In this document: one piece after another, positions 1-14,640 of the stretch
How the letters are laid out: each line of letters begins with the position of its first letter
Numbering within the stretch: the first letter of the stretch is position 1
Position numbers and translations under genes: made by a program
The notes under the pieces: model-generated
What the model was told of the DNA's origin: nothing
Database searches by the model: none
The model's input: the letters and a program-made list of their open reading frames with translations, nothing else
DNA from: Saxidomus purpurata
Lineage: Eukaryota; Mollusca; Bivalvia; Venerida; Veneridae
Length of the DNA: 64,000 nt
Direction: 5' to 3'
Assembly: GCA_022818135.1 (NCBI GenBank)
Contig: JAFMSR010000006.1
Location: 37,913,477-37,977,476, forward strand

Positions 1-3000
1 AGCAAGGTAATACTGATAAATATAATACGTTCCAATAAAAATATATATTCAGCATAGAATATAATATGGATCACCATTTTATCGTGTAACACTTCAGTAC
101 GTATGAATAATTTACTGGCACATAAACAATCGTTTTCACTTTTTACATCATTAGTGATTCATACACATATTTAACAACATTATATCATTCATCAAAGCAG
201 TGGTTCTATCATAAAAATATCTGTCCATCAAGAACAACTTAGAAAGTTTTCTTTTTTGTATTGTATTCAAATCATTAGGCTTTTCAAATGTTTGGTCCCT
301 AATGTTAGAATACATATCCCATAGGGGAAGACTAGCTAGGTTTACCCAACTGTAAAGCCTCATTTAAATAAATGTCTTTATCCTTATTGTTACATATTTT
401 TTTGTTTCCGTAGGCTAAGCTAATTGCTCAGCTAAGTCTATTATTTTAAAGTCTAATTGTCACTGAAAATAAGGATATTTCTTGTTGTCATTTTAACAAT
501 AGTATATTTTTAAATAAAATTAACATGTTGAAAGAAAAAATGTTGTATAATACTAAATGCAAGTCAGATATAGCGAACAATTCATTTGAGAACAAGTGAA
601 GAATTTTAAGAAATTTAAGAATTTGCTTAAATTACTTGCTTTTGGCAACATTTCCTGCAAAAGTACTGACAAGTGTATAATAATTGTAATAAATGGGTAA
701 ATACGATTATGGAAAACTTGAATTTTTTAAATGAATAAACATGCAAGGGGTTTAAAGGTGTTGAAATAAGTTGAGCATGTTACTGAGAAATAACTTAAGT
801 ATTTTCGTGAAATCGGGGCCTGGTGTTTTATGACATAACGTACACTATAGTAAGTCCCCACGTGATCGTGTTGAATCAAGCAAGGATTATACATGTACCA
901 ATGTTTCTAAAATTAAAAATGCTATTATAAATGAGACTGAGGGTCCTTGTTAAAAAAATAATATTCTGTAATACCTTTTATTTTATTGATTGGTCTTTTA
1001 GTTTCTTTTAGTAATCTATAAGTTATCATGAAACTAGTATTGTTTATTGGTTAAATGGTTGAAAAAAAAAATTTTCAAAGATGTATAGGTTTACATACTG
1101 TCTGCACTGAATAAAAAGATACAACATTTTAAAGATTTTGACTAATGAAATTCTGCATTTGGTTAGATGCTATCATAAGATATGTTCAATTATGGCTTGT
1201 TAGGGAAGTCCAATACGCTTTAGCATTGTCTATAGTAATGAAGTTATGAGTTTGTGACGAAAATCAGGAAAGCATGAATTATGTTTTAAAAGTACAAATG
1301 TAAATGTAATTTTAAGAAAAACTTCTTTGATATAATGAATGTTGCTCATTGAATGAACAATATTATACTTCGTAATTCGGGTTTGCTTAAAGTAGTAGAT
1401 GCCTAATTAAGCACCTCCTCCTGAATAAGTCTTCTCTTCGATTGCCAGTACAATATGTGGAATGCACTTAGTACTTATGTATGCCCCAAAGTTCTCATCA
1501 GCTTCCGGGACGCAAAGTTCAAGCCACTAGCTATTTCACACTGCTAGTTCATATCTGACCAAAACCACTTATATTTTTTCCTCTTTATTTTGTTTTTCAG
1601 TTTTACCGGTATTTTATCTATTGAATGTCTTTTTGCACACATTTGTTTTTTCATTCCTTAAAGACTAATAGGACGATAAACATTCTCAAATCAAAACCAG
1701 AGATGAGGGAAATTGTAATGGCTAATTTCAAATTGAATTATTCGTATATCTACACGGTGAACCTTGATGATGTTTTGTCATTATTTTAAGAGTAGGGTTT
1801 AGAAAAACAGTATCAGAGCTTAATAGATGCCCTTTTCATTCAATTTCTACTTGACGTGTTTTTGATTTCTTCCCCTTTATATTTTTGGGCTTAAAACATT
1901 TGAAAGTGAGAATCATATTCATCAAGATCATTTGAATAGGATCATTTGCTGGTGAAATTTATAGGCTCATTTTGCTGTTACTGTAACATTTCATTATGTA
2001 CTAGATATTTTAAGACCACAATAATGAATTATTTGCATGACAGCTGAAAAATTCACAAATGTTCTTTCTGATATATCGTCGGGTGAGTGTAACTTTTGAA
2101 ATGAGGGTATGATATAAAATTTGAAGTACAATGTATCTGTTTTATTCCACGGTATGTTTCTTTTAATTTGTTTTTGTGAAAGCATATTGTTTATAAAAAT
2201 TACAATTATTGGTGCTTGGAAACTGTAACTATTTGGTCGATATTACCTTAGAAAGGAGACGTGATCAATTTTGCATGCGTATGTATTCTAAGCAACATAT
2301 AATATACATGTTCATACCAGTATTCTTTTGCAATTTTCTTTATTGTCTGTCCTCTATGTTTGCTTATTTCAACCAAACTTTATTTCATTAATAACTGACT
2401 TTAAAGATTTGCTTTAACAAGAAGGCTTTTTGAAATGATAAAGCAATCTTATATGTTTAACCATGACAATGAAGTGACTGGAAAAGGAGTCAACGATCTT
2501 TAACTTGGCTCTCGGTTTAAATAATTACAGATTGAACACATACAAAAATACTTCATGAAACTATGTACTGAAAAATGACAAAACTTGTATGAAAACCTAC
2601 CGGCTAGAGGCTAGTCTTGTTGTAACTACAGATTAAGAATATGCTTTTATTTCCATTTTCGTTTTATTTGTAGTTTTACAAAAACTGTTTAAAAACGAAA
2701 TTTTCAGTACTTTAATAACAAGTATACCCCTTTAAAGATATACGCATTACACAAGCAACTTCCTCCTTGGTAAACTTCTTTAATCTGTTTATTTCAGTCA
2801 GCTTTTCCAAGTATGCCGAGTTATTCATCTACCTTGGAATTAATCGGATATGAACACCCATTTACACACAAAGGAGAAAACACATAGGCGACAGCCAAGT
2901 GGGCTTCAATTACAACTGTGTAAACTAATTCATAATTTTCAAATTGTCAATGGTTTAAACAATTTATTTATCTGTGCTAAGTTTGTTAATTTTCCTCCAA

Positions 3001-3809
3001 TGAATGTCTTTAAGACATCTAACGTGCGTAAACAATGTAAGTAAACGGCACATACTTCATGGCGAAATCACTCACACCCCTTGCATACTTTATTAGACCT
3101 TAAATGGCCTGCGCCGGTTACACTATTAAGAAAGGGTTCGTTGGTATATGTACTGGTTCCCAGTGACATACACGTAAACATAATACATTTTAAAGTAGCA
3201 TTTTAATTACGCTGAAATGTTTTGCAAACATACAGTTACTTTTTGTGCAAAACAAACAAAATATTACTAAAATCATTTTTGTAATTTTGATATTTACTTA
3301 ATTAACTATTAACTGAAAACAGTGTTAAAGTCACATAAGGTTTACGATTGAACTTTTAAAGTGGCGGAAGTTATACTTGCTTCTAATAGTTCGCCTTTAT
3401 CACATGACGACTATGAATAGCAGGTGTTCCTCCGCGGCTTGCTTTAATCAGTCCATTTTAACATATGGTGTTTAAAAGCTATTTTCGTGCAAGATTTTCT
3501 TGTATTTGATGTTCAGTTTTTAAAGGATCCACTGCACGTGACGTTAATCCATATTACAGGTTTCCATGACTAAATTAAAAGCGTCAGTTAAAACAAAAGT
3601 GAATTGGAGTACTTTTGCGTGTATACTAGCAGATAAATGTTTTACAGCACATGTTCCAATCACGTTCTTGCATTATGGCTAACATCCCTTTTTCTCTGCT
3701 TTATGTTTGCATTTAGATAGATCTTCAAAATAAGGGTAGTCTTGCAAGACATGAAAGATTGGAAATCATTATAAAAAGTCGCTGTACTGCGATTTTATAA
3801 GAATACATA
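1..3809. other. AT-rich non-coding stretch
   Basis: No open frame longer than about 70 codons, no domain-like translation, no inverted termini and no tandem array that I can see on either strand. Confidence 0.6.
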
Positions 3810-4749
3810 AACAAGAGGGCCAAGCTGGCCCTATATCGCTCACCTGACTACCATTGGCTATAATACAAGGGATCATGATTTTAACATAATTTGTAGAGGT
3901 CCACTACTCAATGCTAAGTAACATTCCAAATACCTTTGGGTTTCTCTCAGTTTTCCCTATATAAGCCTTTGTGTAAGTGACCTCCCACACCCACCCCACC
4001 CCTCCCTCCGGCAATGGTTAATTTTCACCCAATGGTCTATTTGAACAATCTTGGTAGAGGTCCACTAGGCATTTCTACATGACAAATATCTAATATCTAG
4101 GTCTTGCGGTTTTCGAGAAGAAGAATTGTAAAGAGTTTCCTATATAAGCCTATGTAAAACTAAGTGACCACCCGAACGGATCAAGTGACCCACAGGCGGG
4201 GTCAATTTTGACCATGGGGTCATAATTTGAACAATCTTGGTAAAGGTCCACTAGAAAATTCTACATACCAAATATCTGAGCTCTAGGCCTTGTAGTTTCA
4301 GAGAAGATGATTTTTAAAGTTTTTCCTACATAAGCCTATGTAAAACTGAGTGACCACCCGCACGGGGTCAATTTTTACCCGGGGGTCATAATTTGAATAA
4401 TCTTAGAGGTCCACTAGATAATGTTACATGTTAAATATTTAAGCTCTCGGTCTTGTAGTTTCAGAGAAGATTTTTAAAGTTTTTGTTATTGTTGCTATTT
4501 GTTGCCATAGCAACCAGAGTTCTGCATCGAATGGAATTTTTTCTAGACTACAATTTTTTAAACATCTTTGATAGAGCTTCATGCAAGGTTTCAACATCCT
4601 TGCAAAGTTTCATCAACATTGGCCCAGTGGCTTCAGAGAAGATGTCGTTTGAAGGAAATGGTGGACGAAGGGACGACGTACGACGGACCCCGTCGGTGAG
4701 CGATCCTAATAGCTCACTCTGGCACTTTGTGCCAGGTGAGCTAAAAAAA
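3810..4749 (+). mobile_element. Modular bivalve repeat, type A (non-autonomous, inverted ends)
   Basis: Begins at ACAAGAGGGCC with CTATATCGCTCACCTGA and ends with TGAGCGATCCTAATAGCTCAC, then CAGGTGAGCTAAAA, so the ends are inverted versions of the 'gctcacctga' text. The interior holds about four units of roughly 185 bp with 'gaacaatcttggtagaggtccactag' and 'cctatataagcctatgtaaaac'. The 134-codon open frame at 4483-4887 is part of the repeat, not a gene. A second copy is at 25401-27023. Confidence 0.75.
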
Positions 4750-4923
4750 CTGCATGTGAATCATGGAAAACAAGCAGAAAGGAAACTTGAAATTCATTAT
4801 GTATGCTTTGGCCGGCTATACATATTGCTTGTTCTTGTTCGTGTTCAAGTGTTTCTAAAGAGTTCAGTTGGTAAAGTCATAAACTAAAGAATAAACACAA
4901 TTAGTAGTGGTGCGGTGGTTTAT

Positions 4924-5216
4924 AGGTGGTGCGGTGGTCGGGTGGTTAACGCTCTAGACTACCAATCCGGAGGTCCCCGGTTCGATTCTCTGCCGGGGCA
5001 CTGGAAATTTCAGAAAAGCTTTTCAGTTTTTCCCACCTATCTGAGATGAACTGGTTAGAAACCGAGAGGTAGTCTTGCGTGTATCAGTGCTATACACCGG
5101 GCATGTAAAAGAACTAAGGGGTATAGTCGTAAAAAGAGCTAGAGTCTGCTGGTACCCGGATTCCCTTGTATCTGCTTCTGTCTCTAAAAACATACATAAA
5201 TTATAAATAAATAAAT
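4924..5216 (+). mobile_element. tRNA-derived SINE, family 1
   Basis: The head has an A-box-like GGTGGTCGGGTGGTTAACG and a B-box GGTTCGATTC, followed by a body with GTGTATCAGTGCTATACACC and GGGCATGTAAAAGAAC and an AT-rich tail with 'aaataaataaata'. The first 13 bases of the head are repeated just upstream. An inverted copy lies at 18505-18768. The body is shared with the element at 14422-14640. Confidence 0.8.
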
Positions 5217-7984
5217 AGTAATTATATCAAGATATTTACAAGCATTATTGGCATGGTTACTTTTTGTTACAATATTTTGATATTTTACGACATCAGATTG
5301 GTGTGATTATTTTGACCAAGTGAGATAGGGGTTAAAAGTAAAAATAACACTTATGTACAGTGTCTCCAGCTGTATGAGATGCGTCATTATCATGCTGAAA
5401 AATCGAGATGTTGGGGTTGCTATGGAACAGAAGAATGACTTTCAATGATGACTGGCCCGCTAAAAGTCATCTCACCCCCAACTGAGCACGACTGCGATTT
5501 TATGGACAGACGAGTGAGACGTCTGCTAACGTCAACGAACTTTGTCAAATGGAACAATATTAAAATAGTTTTTAACTTTTCTACATGTCATACATCGTCG
5601 GAACCCACGGTTAATTCCTGCCGCTTCTCTCCGTCATATTCAATTGGATACTGAATAGCCTGGGTTACCGAGGATGCATGTCATAGTAAAGTATATTATT
5701 GCGATTTTACTACTACTTTGTCGAGTAGAGCTTAACATTGATACATTTAAAGATTAAACTGATATGTAAACCTAGCAAAACGTATGTTTTTGTATAACAT
5801 TTCGTACTACACAACTTCCTAAATAACTTAAAAATAGAAATGTGCCGACAGACTACTACTTCATAACTGAAAGAAAGCACATGATGTTTGGAATCAAAAG
5901 AAATCACCGATATCATAATGTGGTGCATCAAATGGCCAATGATCCGTATATAGAAATTGATATCAACGGGAAGGCAGGTAATATACACTTGGCATATCCC
6001 GTCATTGAACCCAACGCTTAAATGGTTCGAAATTTTTAGGGTATGCAATAACTGCTCTGGTTATGAAAATTATTGGTACGTATATCAACGGGGCATTGAT
6101 TGAGAAGAGGCATACTGTTTTGCATCGATTCATAAAAAAGAGAAAACATTTTTAGGAATGTATATGAAAATGATCCATTCACATTTCAACATACAAACCT
6201 GCATTCGTAGGAAAACAGTATTGCGTTTTACAAAACAAGATGGCAGACGGCAAGTTCAGTAACTTATAGTATTTGTGACGTTGTTTTGAGACGCAACAAG
6301 GAAAACTTAAGGTATCATAAGGGCATATGAAGGTCTGCTTACGTTCAGCCGTTTAATGAATTTAAAATGAACCGAATCCTTCAAAATTTAAGAAAGGGAA
6401 GTGTTACAAATTGTTATTTGTTTTTACGTGGTATATGGGAATATATTACCCGCCTCGACTTCGTTACTTTAAACACTTTTCAAGCAAACTGATGACATGC
6501 TTTTAATTGCTAATTACTTTTTTAAAAATCTTGTCGGATTTTGTACTGATAAACGAAATACTCGTACAAGCCATAAAATTGACTTATCTTAAGGTAACAC
6601 GTGAACAGATTTAGAAATTATAACGCAAAGTTACACCGAAACCAACAATTATCCTCTAAATGTTTATAGTCATGGGAACCATCACTTGTTTTATTTAATT
6701 TGTTTAGTGATTGAAAAGGCCTCTCCAAAAGTCTACTGGTTTACAAACTTTCTAAACACAATAGAAGGATAAATTGGTTTGAAGATTTTGGCAAATTAAT
6801 TTCTAGATTTTGCTAGGCGTTTTCTGTACAACAGACAAAGTTATATGTAAACATAGTCTTATATGACGAAATTTTAGTTTGCTTAAAAACAATGATCAAT
6901 TTCGTACCGTAATAATTTGTGTCCGTATTTTTTGTCCGATAAACCTTAAAATATTAGATGTCAAACGGTTGAAGCAAAGCGCACAAATGTTTCGTGGCAG
7001 TTTGTTATTGAACTGTGCAGACTTATATAATAATATATGTCCATGTACAAATACTACAGCAAAAATTATATTCATTTTGATGCACTACCGTAAAATTTGT
7101 GAAATTATTTAGAAGACTTAAATGAACCGTAAACTTTCAATGTTTTGTAGTCCTCCTGGGTGCCACTGCAGTGGTATAAATTACTGAAATAATCTGAAGA
7201 ATTTGGTTTAAACCTAAATTCACTATTGTTACCTTGTCATTTTGATTTATTGTAAATGTTTGCTTTAAAAATATCTTCCTCGTGTTAACACTTGGCTCTT
7301 CTTTATACAGTCACATGGTCTATATAAAAATATCTATGTAATTCAACTCCTGTTCTTTTGATATGGTACAGTGGGCCTTTTCACAACAAAATAAAGACAT
7401 ATCATTTGAATAAAGTATATTTGGCAAAACATACTATTTAGCACGCAATAGAACAAGCCAGGGTGACATAAAATAAAATAAAACTAACAATGACACATGC
7501 AGGGGGCATTTTGCTTTTTTTTCTATTGATACATGTTTGTATGGGGAATACCTCAAATGAAATTTATGCGTCTGTTAAATCGGTAATTATTGGCAGGATT
7601 GGTTCAATATGATTGGACTGAATTATGTCTCGATTTATCACTATAACTTTGCTGTTTAGAACCAAAACCACCGTTTTAAACAAATAACGTCCTTTATTAA
7701 TAATTAGCAATTACCTGTATGTCTCACTAAACAAAGAGAAGATACATACTTGTATATAGTATATCTTCTACTTTATACAAGTCTGAATAAAGTTGACAAT
7801 TACCTGTATGTCTCAGTAAACAAAGAGCGAATTCAAAGCCAAACAAAATATGTACAAATTTTGTAATTTGATTTGTTTACGTACTTGTTTACGTACTTGC
7901 ATGACCATCAATATTCTAACCACCATTAATTACTGTTAGATGCAATGGAAAATCATCGTTTTAATACGGTTATACACATTAAAA
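5217..7984. repeat. Non-coding stretch with an 89-bp direct repeat
   Basis: No gene is visible. At 7707-7739 and 7796-7829 the text 'caattacctgtatgtctca' plus 'taaacaaagag' occurs twice with an 89-base spacing. The remainder is AT-rich and featureless. Confidence 0.5.
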
Positions 7985-10900
7985 AAATTCAACACTGTTT
8001 ACCCAAAGGGATGCATTATGAATAGTTGACCTTTAATTGATAAATTAAATTAATGAAAATTGCTTATGTTTTATATGTTTAGAGGTCACAAAATTTATAA
8101 TGATACGTTACAAGTAATCCACAAGAGTTGTCTGGCACCGGGGGTTCCAGACCAATTTTTCCGGCATGGGTAAAATCACCGGAAGTTTCGATTCTTGATA
8201 TCAAACTGTACGACACGTTAGACATGACATTCTTAGTGAGGCGGATGCACAGACGGCAAAGCAACATCTTACAATCAATATCGATAACATTTTGATATTA
8301 AAAGCAAAATCTATGTATGTTTACTACTTTTCTATGATAGTAGCAATTGCTTACAAATAATGAGCTTTAGTTAAAGAGTTTGGAAATCCGTTTCATTGAC
8401 TTCACGACTTCTAACAAAATCTGACATCCACAGATTTTAACATTCCAAAGAGAAAAAAAAATAAAACTTACGTTGTTAACTTAGTCGAAGTCGTGGCTTT
8501 TGTTTCTCCATTTAAGTTGACTTATGTTTTAGCATGTCCCATAATTTTGCACTTTACATAACCTGGGCTGTGTTGTTTCGAGTGCTTTCAGTACCATTTC
8601 ATAGTGTCTGTTAAGCATTCACATTTTACTTGCCGATTTCACGTTAGTTATTTCCTTTCAATTTAATGTGCAAGAATTGAATTTCATCTAACCGACAAAG
8701 AGCAAAAATCCAGAATTTCAGTAAACTAAAATTATTTGTTTCTGATACATATTTTGTCAATCTATGAACCTAAATTCTCTATTATGACGGGTTTTTCACA
8801 CACTTCTGCGCATGCGCGTTGTTAATGACTATCGATCATTGGGCAATTACACGCCATTGTATAAGCGGTATTTTGATCTAGCATTCCTTTGTTTTATAAA
8901 CTTCTTTGGGCAGATTGTTTAAAGCCATTTACAGATGTTTAATCATGTTCTATTCTTTTGAAATAATTAAACAGTTTTAAAGTTTAAATATTTAGATTTT
9001 TATATGGTAAAACTTAAGTCCTCTACGTTTACATAGTACAATGATTTATATAGCACAATGATAATGATACTGGGCCGATGCCAAGCTACTACTACAATTA
9101 AATTGGCAAAGTGTAAGCTTTTAAAAAAGCTATAAAGCGGCACAATGTGATGAATCAATACCGAGTTCGGTTTGATATTGAGCAATGCCCCCAAATACTA
9201 TATGCAATTTCAAAGAATCCTGGTCATGTGAATGGTGTTAACAACATATATCTGCTAATTGGCAGATTTTGTCATACAGACCTGTAATATGGATTTAAAG
9301 CACCTGCAGTGAATTCTTTTGACCACTAAACAAAAGGAACATTTTGAATGAAAATGGCTTTTAAAAATATGGACAACATTTTCAAGAGTAGACTTCGGAG
9401 GAGCACCGGCGATTTGCAGGACTCATACCATTACAAATTAAAACGAAGTACTCAATGACGCGAAAAGGAACATCACAAAATTATTATTATAAAGTACTCA
9501 ATGACACAGAAAGGAACATACGCTATTTTGCTATATAAAGCAAATGAGAAATAAAGTTTGCATATTAAAAGCGTGTGGTGTTGTTTTGTTATCGGTAAAC
9601 AAACGCTTGAACAACCTTCACATAATTCAGTTAGGGCTTCGCCTCCCAGACCTATGACAGCCCCGATTTTACTGGATTTGATCTTATTCTCTCTTGCCCT
9701 AGAACTTCATCTTTGTGAACGTCATGTTTCTTACTGTATCACATTTCCTATATGAACATTGGAGAGTTCTTTCCAACCTCTATCCTGCAATTATTGCCCT
9801 TATGTATGTGGATCGGAAATGAATGAGACTGAAGTTTGTTTACGCATGGACCTGGTTGTTAGATTCTGTGTTTGGGTGTGTAGTATTAATTTTTATCTTA
9901 TTTTACATTGAAACGGAAACAAATATTTTAGCAACAATAGCAACTATGGAATACAAATAACTTACGCTTACTTTCTGTATTGATAAGAGATGACGAATGA
10001 AGGTACGAACGTATAAAAGCTAATTTTGAACTATAAGTCAATCTTAACTTTCCAGCTTTCTTATTTGGAAATCAATGCAATCAGTGTTAATTTCCCATCT
10101 TCCCCGACCCAGTCCTTAAAGCTAAATGTATGTATTCACGATTTGGAAGGAAGCGTGTCCATACCTGGTATTATTTTTGATGGAAATTGAATTTCTGTAT
10201 CTCAAAACTTTAATCAAATTTACTACACGTATACATGTACTCGCAATGCATTCCTTCTGTTATTGTTCGGAACCACGCGCCACTGGTTATGACGTAATGA
10301 GATTTTTTAACCTATGCATAGGCGATGGAAATTTAAGCCCTTCATGATAGAGTGCTCCCATTAAATGTAAAAAGCGACATACTGGGCTGTCCTTGTACGG
10401 TATTATAAGTTTGTCTTCAATTTAATGCATACGGCGATTATAAATGTGTTTGTAGAAGTAAACTGTTAAAAGATCAGGTTAAAATAAACATACTATAGTC
10501 AAACCTGTGTTAAAGATCATCTCCGAATAAATAAAGACCAGCAGGGAGATCACAGTACACTATTCATCTTGAGTCGAAACACCTGTGAATAAAGACCACC
10601 TGCAGACAAAGAACTTATTTGTAGCATCCAAACAGAGGTCCATGTTCACAGGTTTATAACACACTATTGTGTCAAAATTGCACGGTATATGGCCAAATCC
10701 TTTGTCGTTATATGGACAAAGTTTGCAATCGTTCATAAAATTGTACCGGTAACCAAATCACCGAATTGAGCAACACGAAAATGAAAATGCATACATGAAC
10801 GCGTTATCGTCGTTACCAACTTTGCACTCATCTCCGACAGCGACGTTATGGGTGCAGCAGTCTTGGATTCAGCTACGTCACGCCAGTAACATAACATGCA

Positions 10901-11724
10901 TGTATTGACTTAAGAATGTGCTCATGCAAAACAGGCGAGAAAAGTACCACCTGATAGAAACTGGTTTAGTGTGAAACGGGTATTGAAGAAAATTTCGAGG
11001 TTTCGTAGCCAGATCGTGTACACTCAAATTAAAAAAAAATTATGTACCATATGTTTTGTTATGACAATTATTTTTGTATTTTAAGATATCATCGACTGAT
11101 AAATTGTTATAGACATCCGCCCGATCCGAAATCTGAAAATGAAAATGCTTATTAGCAATTTAGTTACATAGTTACATGTAGAACAAGTGATTATTATCTT
11201 TATGTATAGCGATCGTTAACGTTACATGTACCTTAGCTATCCATTAAATACATTGTTTTCGAAAGGAGTATTGCATAAACTACATACGATATCATATTCT
11301 GTAAGTCGTGTCATATATCCTGTTTTATTCATGTACATTAACGGGGACGTATTTATGCACGCTCGTCTTATTTTTGGTATAAACATATTGAGGGTATGTC
11401 AGGGGACTTGAGAAGTCTACGCTAGTCTTGAGCATGGATTCTCCTACCTTCTCCCACGACGAAGTAGGGTTGTGTAGCCCGTTCCCAGCATTAACCTGAC
11501 TTTTGACATTAAAATATCTATATTTAAAATGCCAGAGATTGCGCTTTCTTTGCAAACCGGTTAAGCTTTTGCTTTTGAAAAGTGTAATTTTTGGTTATTA
11601 ATGCATTTTTTATTTATTTTGTTATAGCTAAGATTAAACGAAAGTATATGTACATGTATGCTTAGTATTTGCTAAAAATAAAACGACAGCTGGCTGACAG
11701 TCTTCGTTCCTTGTAAAAGCTGGT

Positions 11725-13705
11725 TTTTGGCCTGGGACCTGAAAGCCCCCTGCAGACAATTTTACTGTGCTCTGTGCTGAAAACAAATGTAAACATGCGT
11801 TGTGGGAAAGTAGTGCAAGACGGACCAGATCAATCTTCTGTTTGAATGTCGCATACGATAAGAACATATTACAAATAAAAACAGTGCAATACAGCTTAAA
11901 ACGATTGCAGAAAGGTCAATATCTTACGGGCTCCATTACACATTCCTTCATGGACTGCGTTTTTAGCTGATTACAGAAGATAATCATATGCATATCACGG
12001 AAAAGTACGGATATGTACGGAACGTACGGAGCTCGATTTAAGAGTTTGTAGTATGATTTTCAAATTTCTGATGTTATTTCATTGACAACTTTCTTATTTA
12101 CGAACGATTACATAATATATTGTTAAGCCGCTGATCTCATCTAGTCATATATTGGTCATAATATTAATTGTAGTCATTGTTATAAAGATATGCTTTGTAT
12201 CTCGATTCATGTTTTATAAAATGTTTTCACATGGAATAGTGGCCAAGGTTCCCAACCCTATTCATTTCACCCAAAGACCTTATCAACCCTACATACCGGT
12301 CATAACTAAACGCATATGTCCCAGGCTTATTCCCTGGACTAGTGCTCCCATTTTATTCTACTTCGTTTGGTCAATATTCCCCGGGTTATCTGTTGACAGC
12401 TCTAGATTCAGCTCCATGTCAGCCATCTTGTTTACATACCGATGTGTTCGATTAATTCCGTAACAACGGAATTTTCCGAATTCCAGTTCAAAGGTTAATC
12501 GAACGGTTCTCCATACGTCATCTACGGCGCGTTCAGTGTGACGTATAGAGAGGCAGGTCAAATCGCTATATATAGCTCCCGATTCGCTTCATCGAGGTCA
12601 ATCTCTCTCTCATACTAAAGGTCAAATCTATTTATCAACAACATCAGATCGAGAACCAGCTCCCTATGTCTTAAACTAAAATTGGAGAGGTAGTTAAATG
12701 ATCTCCTTATAAATACATGTAGTCTTTTTAATATTATAAAGCTCCTGGAACTTTAATACTCAAGTATAATATTGGAGAGTCACCCTCCCCCGTCCCTTTA
12801 TCCAGAGGTTCTTAAGATCCTTGGACTACATTCCATCAAACATATTGTTGCCATTAATTATTCTCTGCAGTCCTACGTGCTGTAGTCTCTACTATTGTAT
12901 TATATGTAAATGCCATCTCTTGTTACTAGAACTTATTGTTGCCATGTATGCCTATTGAATGTCTTGAATAAGTATCAGTGTGAATGATAAACTGTGCCTT
13001 CGTCCTTTCTCAAGAAAGCTCCCTGTCCAGAACTGAGCTTAGAACCCAGAGCCTAAATGAAAATCATATCCTATAACAACTGTCCCGGCTAGAGGCAGGC
13101 TGACCGGCGTGACAATATTTACCTAAAAATAAATTTCTTTAAAACAAAAGATATAATTTACGTACATTCCCAAGAGGGAACTCACGTGAGCAAAATCACC
13201 GACCTTTTATCGAGGCTGACGCTGCTTGTCAAGTTGGAGCCGAGTAGGTCCTGTGAACGATTTCACCGATTACAAGGTAACCAATAATCATTTTTGATTT
13301 CCCCTGTTATACACATTGTACAGTACTGTATTTATATTTCATTGCTGGTATTGCTTTGTTTATTTCTGTTTTAAGGTCTTGTCCTTACACTAATTTTCGA
13401 TCCACATCATCATATCATGTTGCTTGAAGTTGTACAAAAAATATATCGATTTTTATTGGTCTCTCAAACAATTTAATATAATGTTGACCATATGATTTTG
13501 TTTTATTCAACGTACGTTTTATAATAAAACAAACTTCACTGCCACCCATATATTTGTTAATTATTCATTCTATGTCATACATTAAATTTCGTCCTCTACA
13601 CATTTCGACTCCTCATGTAAGGTTCAGCGCAAATCTCGAAGCTCAAAAGTTGTTTTTAGGGGCGTTAATCTATAGCCCCAGGCCTTCAGCGCTCACAGTG
13701 CTTTG
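11725..13705. other. Segment present only in duplication copy 1
   Basis: The copies agree up to 'gacagtcttcgttccttgtaaaa' and resume at 'ttttattaatccaccataaa'; in copy 2 these two points are adjacent near 51063. The roughly 2-kb segment is either an insertion in copy 1 or a deletion in copy 2. It includes a TATA-like stretch at about 12570 and several short open frames, but I see no clear terminal repeats or protein similarity. Confidence 0.55.
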
Positions 13706-14039
13706 ATTTTATTAATCCACCATAAATAGCCTATAATGAATGAATAATATGTGAAAGGGTTTTCTGATTTACCTATATGTTGAGTTTAAATTGGTTTTCA
13801 AGGAATATGAATTCTCGATATCATTGACATATTTTAGTTTCTATCAGCTATATACTGTTGTGTGTGAAAATCTAATATTTGGTTGGATTATAGATAAATG
13901 CGGGCAACTGATTAAATTAGCATCTATCAGAGTTCTTCATTAAAGAAAGCATGCAGATAGTTAAATATTTATTTCTATAGTCAATGAAATATAACCTGTC
14001 ATTTGTCAGATTTATTTCTGAGGTGGATATTTTAATTCA

Positions 14040-14290
14040 TGTTCGCCGCCATGGTGACTGTGGAATTGCGTTCACCTAGAACAAGATCAGAGCGTCCCGG
14101 GTTCGATCGCCACAATTGCCTAAGAAGTGGTAGTGTCCTTAGGCAAGACACTGACAATTCCATATTGCCTCTCTTCCCTTCTGTCTTCGAGGTTGATTTC
14201 ATCTGGAGAGAGTCTCGAGAGAGATTAATATAAATTGTAAGAACTTGTTTCGCAATCGAGAGTAAATAAATAAGTATAAATAAAAAAAAC
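14040..14290 (+). mobile_element. tRNA-derived SINE, family 2
   Basis: The head 'gccgccatggtgactgtgg' has a B-box-like GGGTTCGATCGCC. The body contains 'tagtgtccttaggcaagaca' and 'tctggagagagtctcgagag', and the tail is 'agtaaataaataagtataaa'. A second copy at 51714-51965 lies at the equivalent point of duplication copy 2, so it was present before the duplication. Confidence 0.7.
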
Positions 14291-14421
14291 AATCGTGTCC
14301 GGGGTTAAGTATTGCAAGTGGGTAGAATCGAGTTGTCACGTTAAAATGTTTGGGTTCAAATTGTCACCGAGTCGGATAGTCTTGACTATAAGGTCTACTA
14401 TATATTCTTGAAGCTTTTTCG

Positions 14422-14640
14422 GATCAAAGGTCTAGTGGAAACTTGCTGGACTGGCAATTAAGGGATCGCCGGTACGATCCCCTGCTCTACCACTAACACA
14501 ACTAATGATCTATCGGTCGAGACATTAAACCGATATTCCGTGTATCAGTGCTATACATCGAGTATGTAAAAGACTGGAACTAGAACGAGTTAAGCATCTT
14601 GACTATCACACGAAACCGAAATTATCTAATGCTCTTCTAG
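14422..14640 (+). mobile_element. tRNA-derived SINE, family 3, sharing the family 1 core
   Basis: A-box-like GGTCTAGTGG and B-box-like GGTACGATCCC head, followed by GTGTATCAGTGCTATACATC and GAGTATGTAAAAGAC, the same body text as family 1. Only its first 60 or so bases are present at the end of duplication copy 2 (52108-52165). Confidence 0.65.

Larger units (their letters stand above)
7985..14500 (+). repeat. Large direct duplication, copy 1
   Basis: Matches 47690-52175 in the same order and orientation. Anchors include 8048 'tgaaaattgcttatgtttta', 9070 'ctgggccgatgccaagctac', 10126 'atgtattcacgatttggaag', 11450 'ctcccacgacgaagtagggt' and 14408 'gaagctttttcggatcaaag', each with a near-identical partner. 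Relative to copy 2 it has extra segments at about 10818-11225 and 11725-13705. No coding capacity is conserved between the copies. Confidence 0.85.

Noticed and set aside
4483..4887. 134-codon open frame on the plus strand
   Set aside because: It lies across the end of a type A modular repeat; the matching part of the other copy (26792-27037) is open in a similar way because of the repeat text, not because of coding constraint.
12540..13110. Solo LTR candidate (TATA-like start, later 'tgtcccggctagaggcaggc')
   Set aside because: No convincing TG...CA ends or flanking target duplication could be identified by eye.
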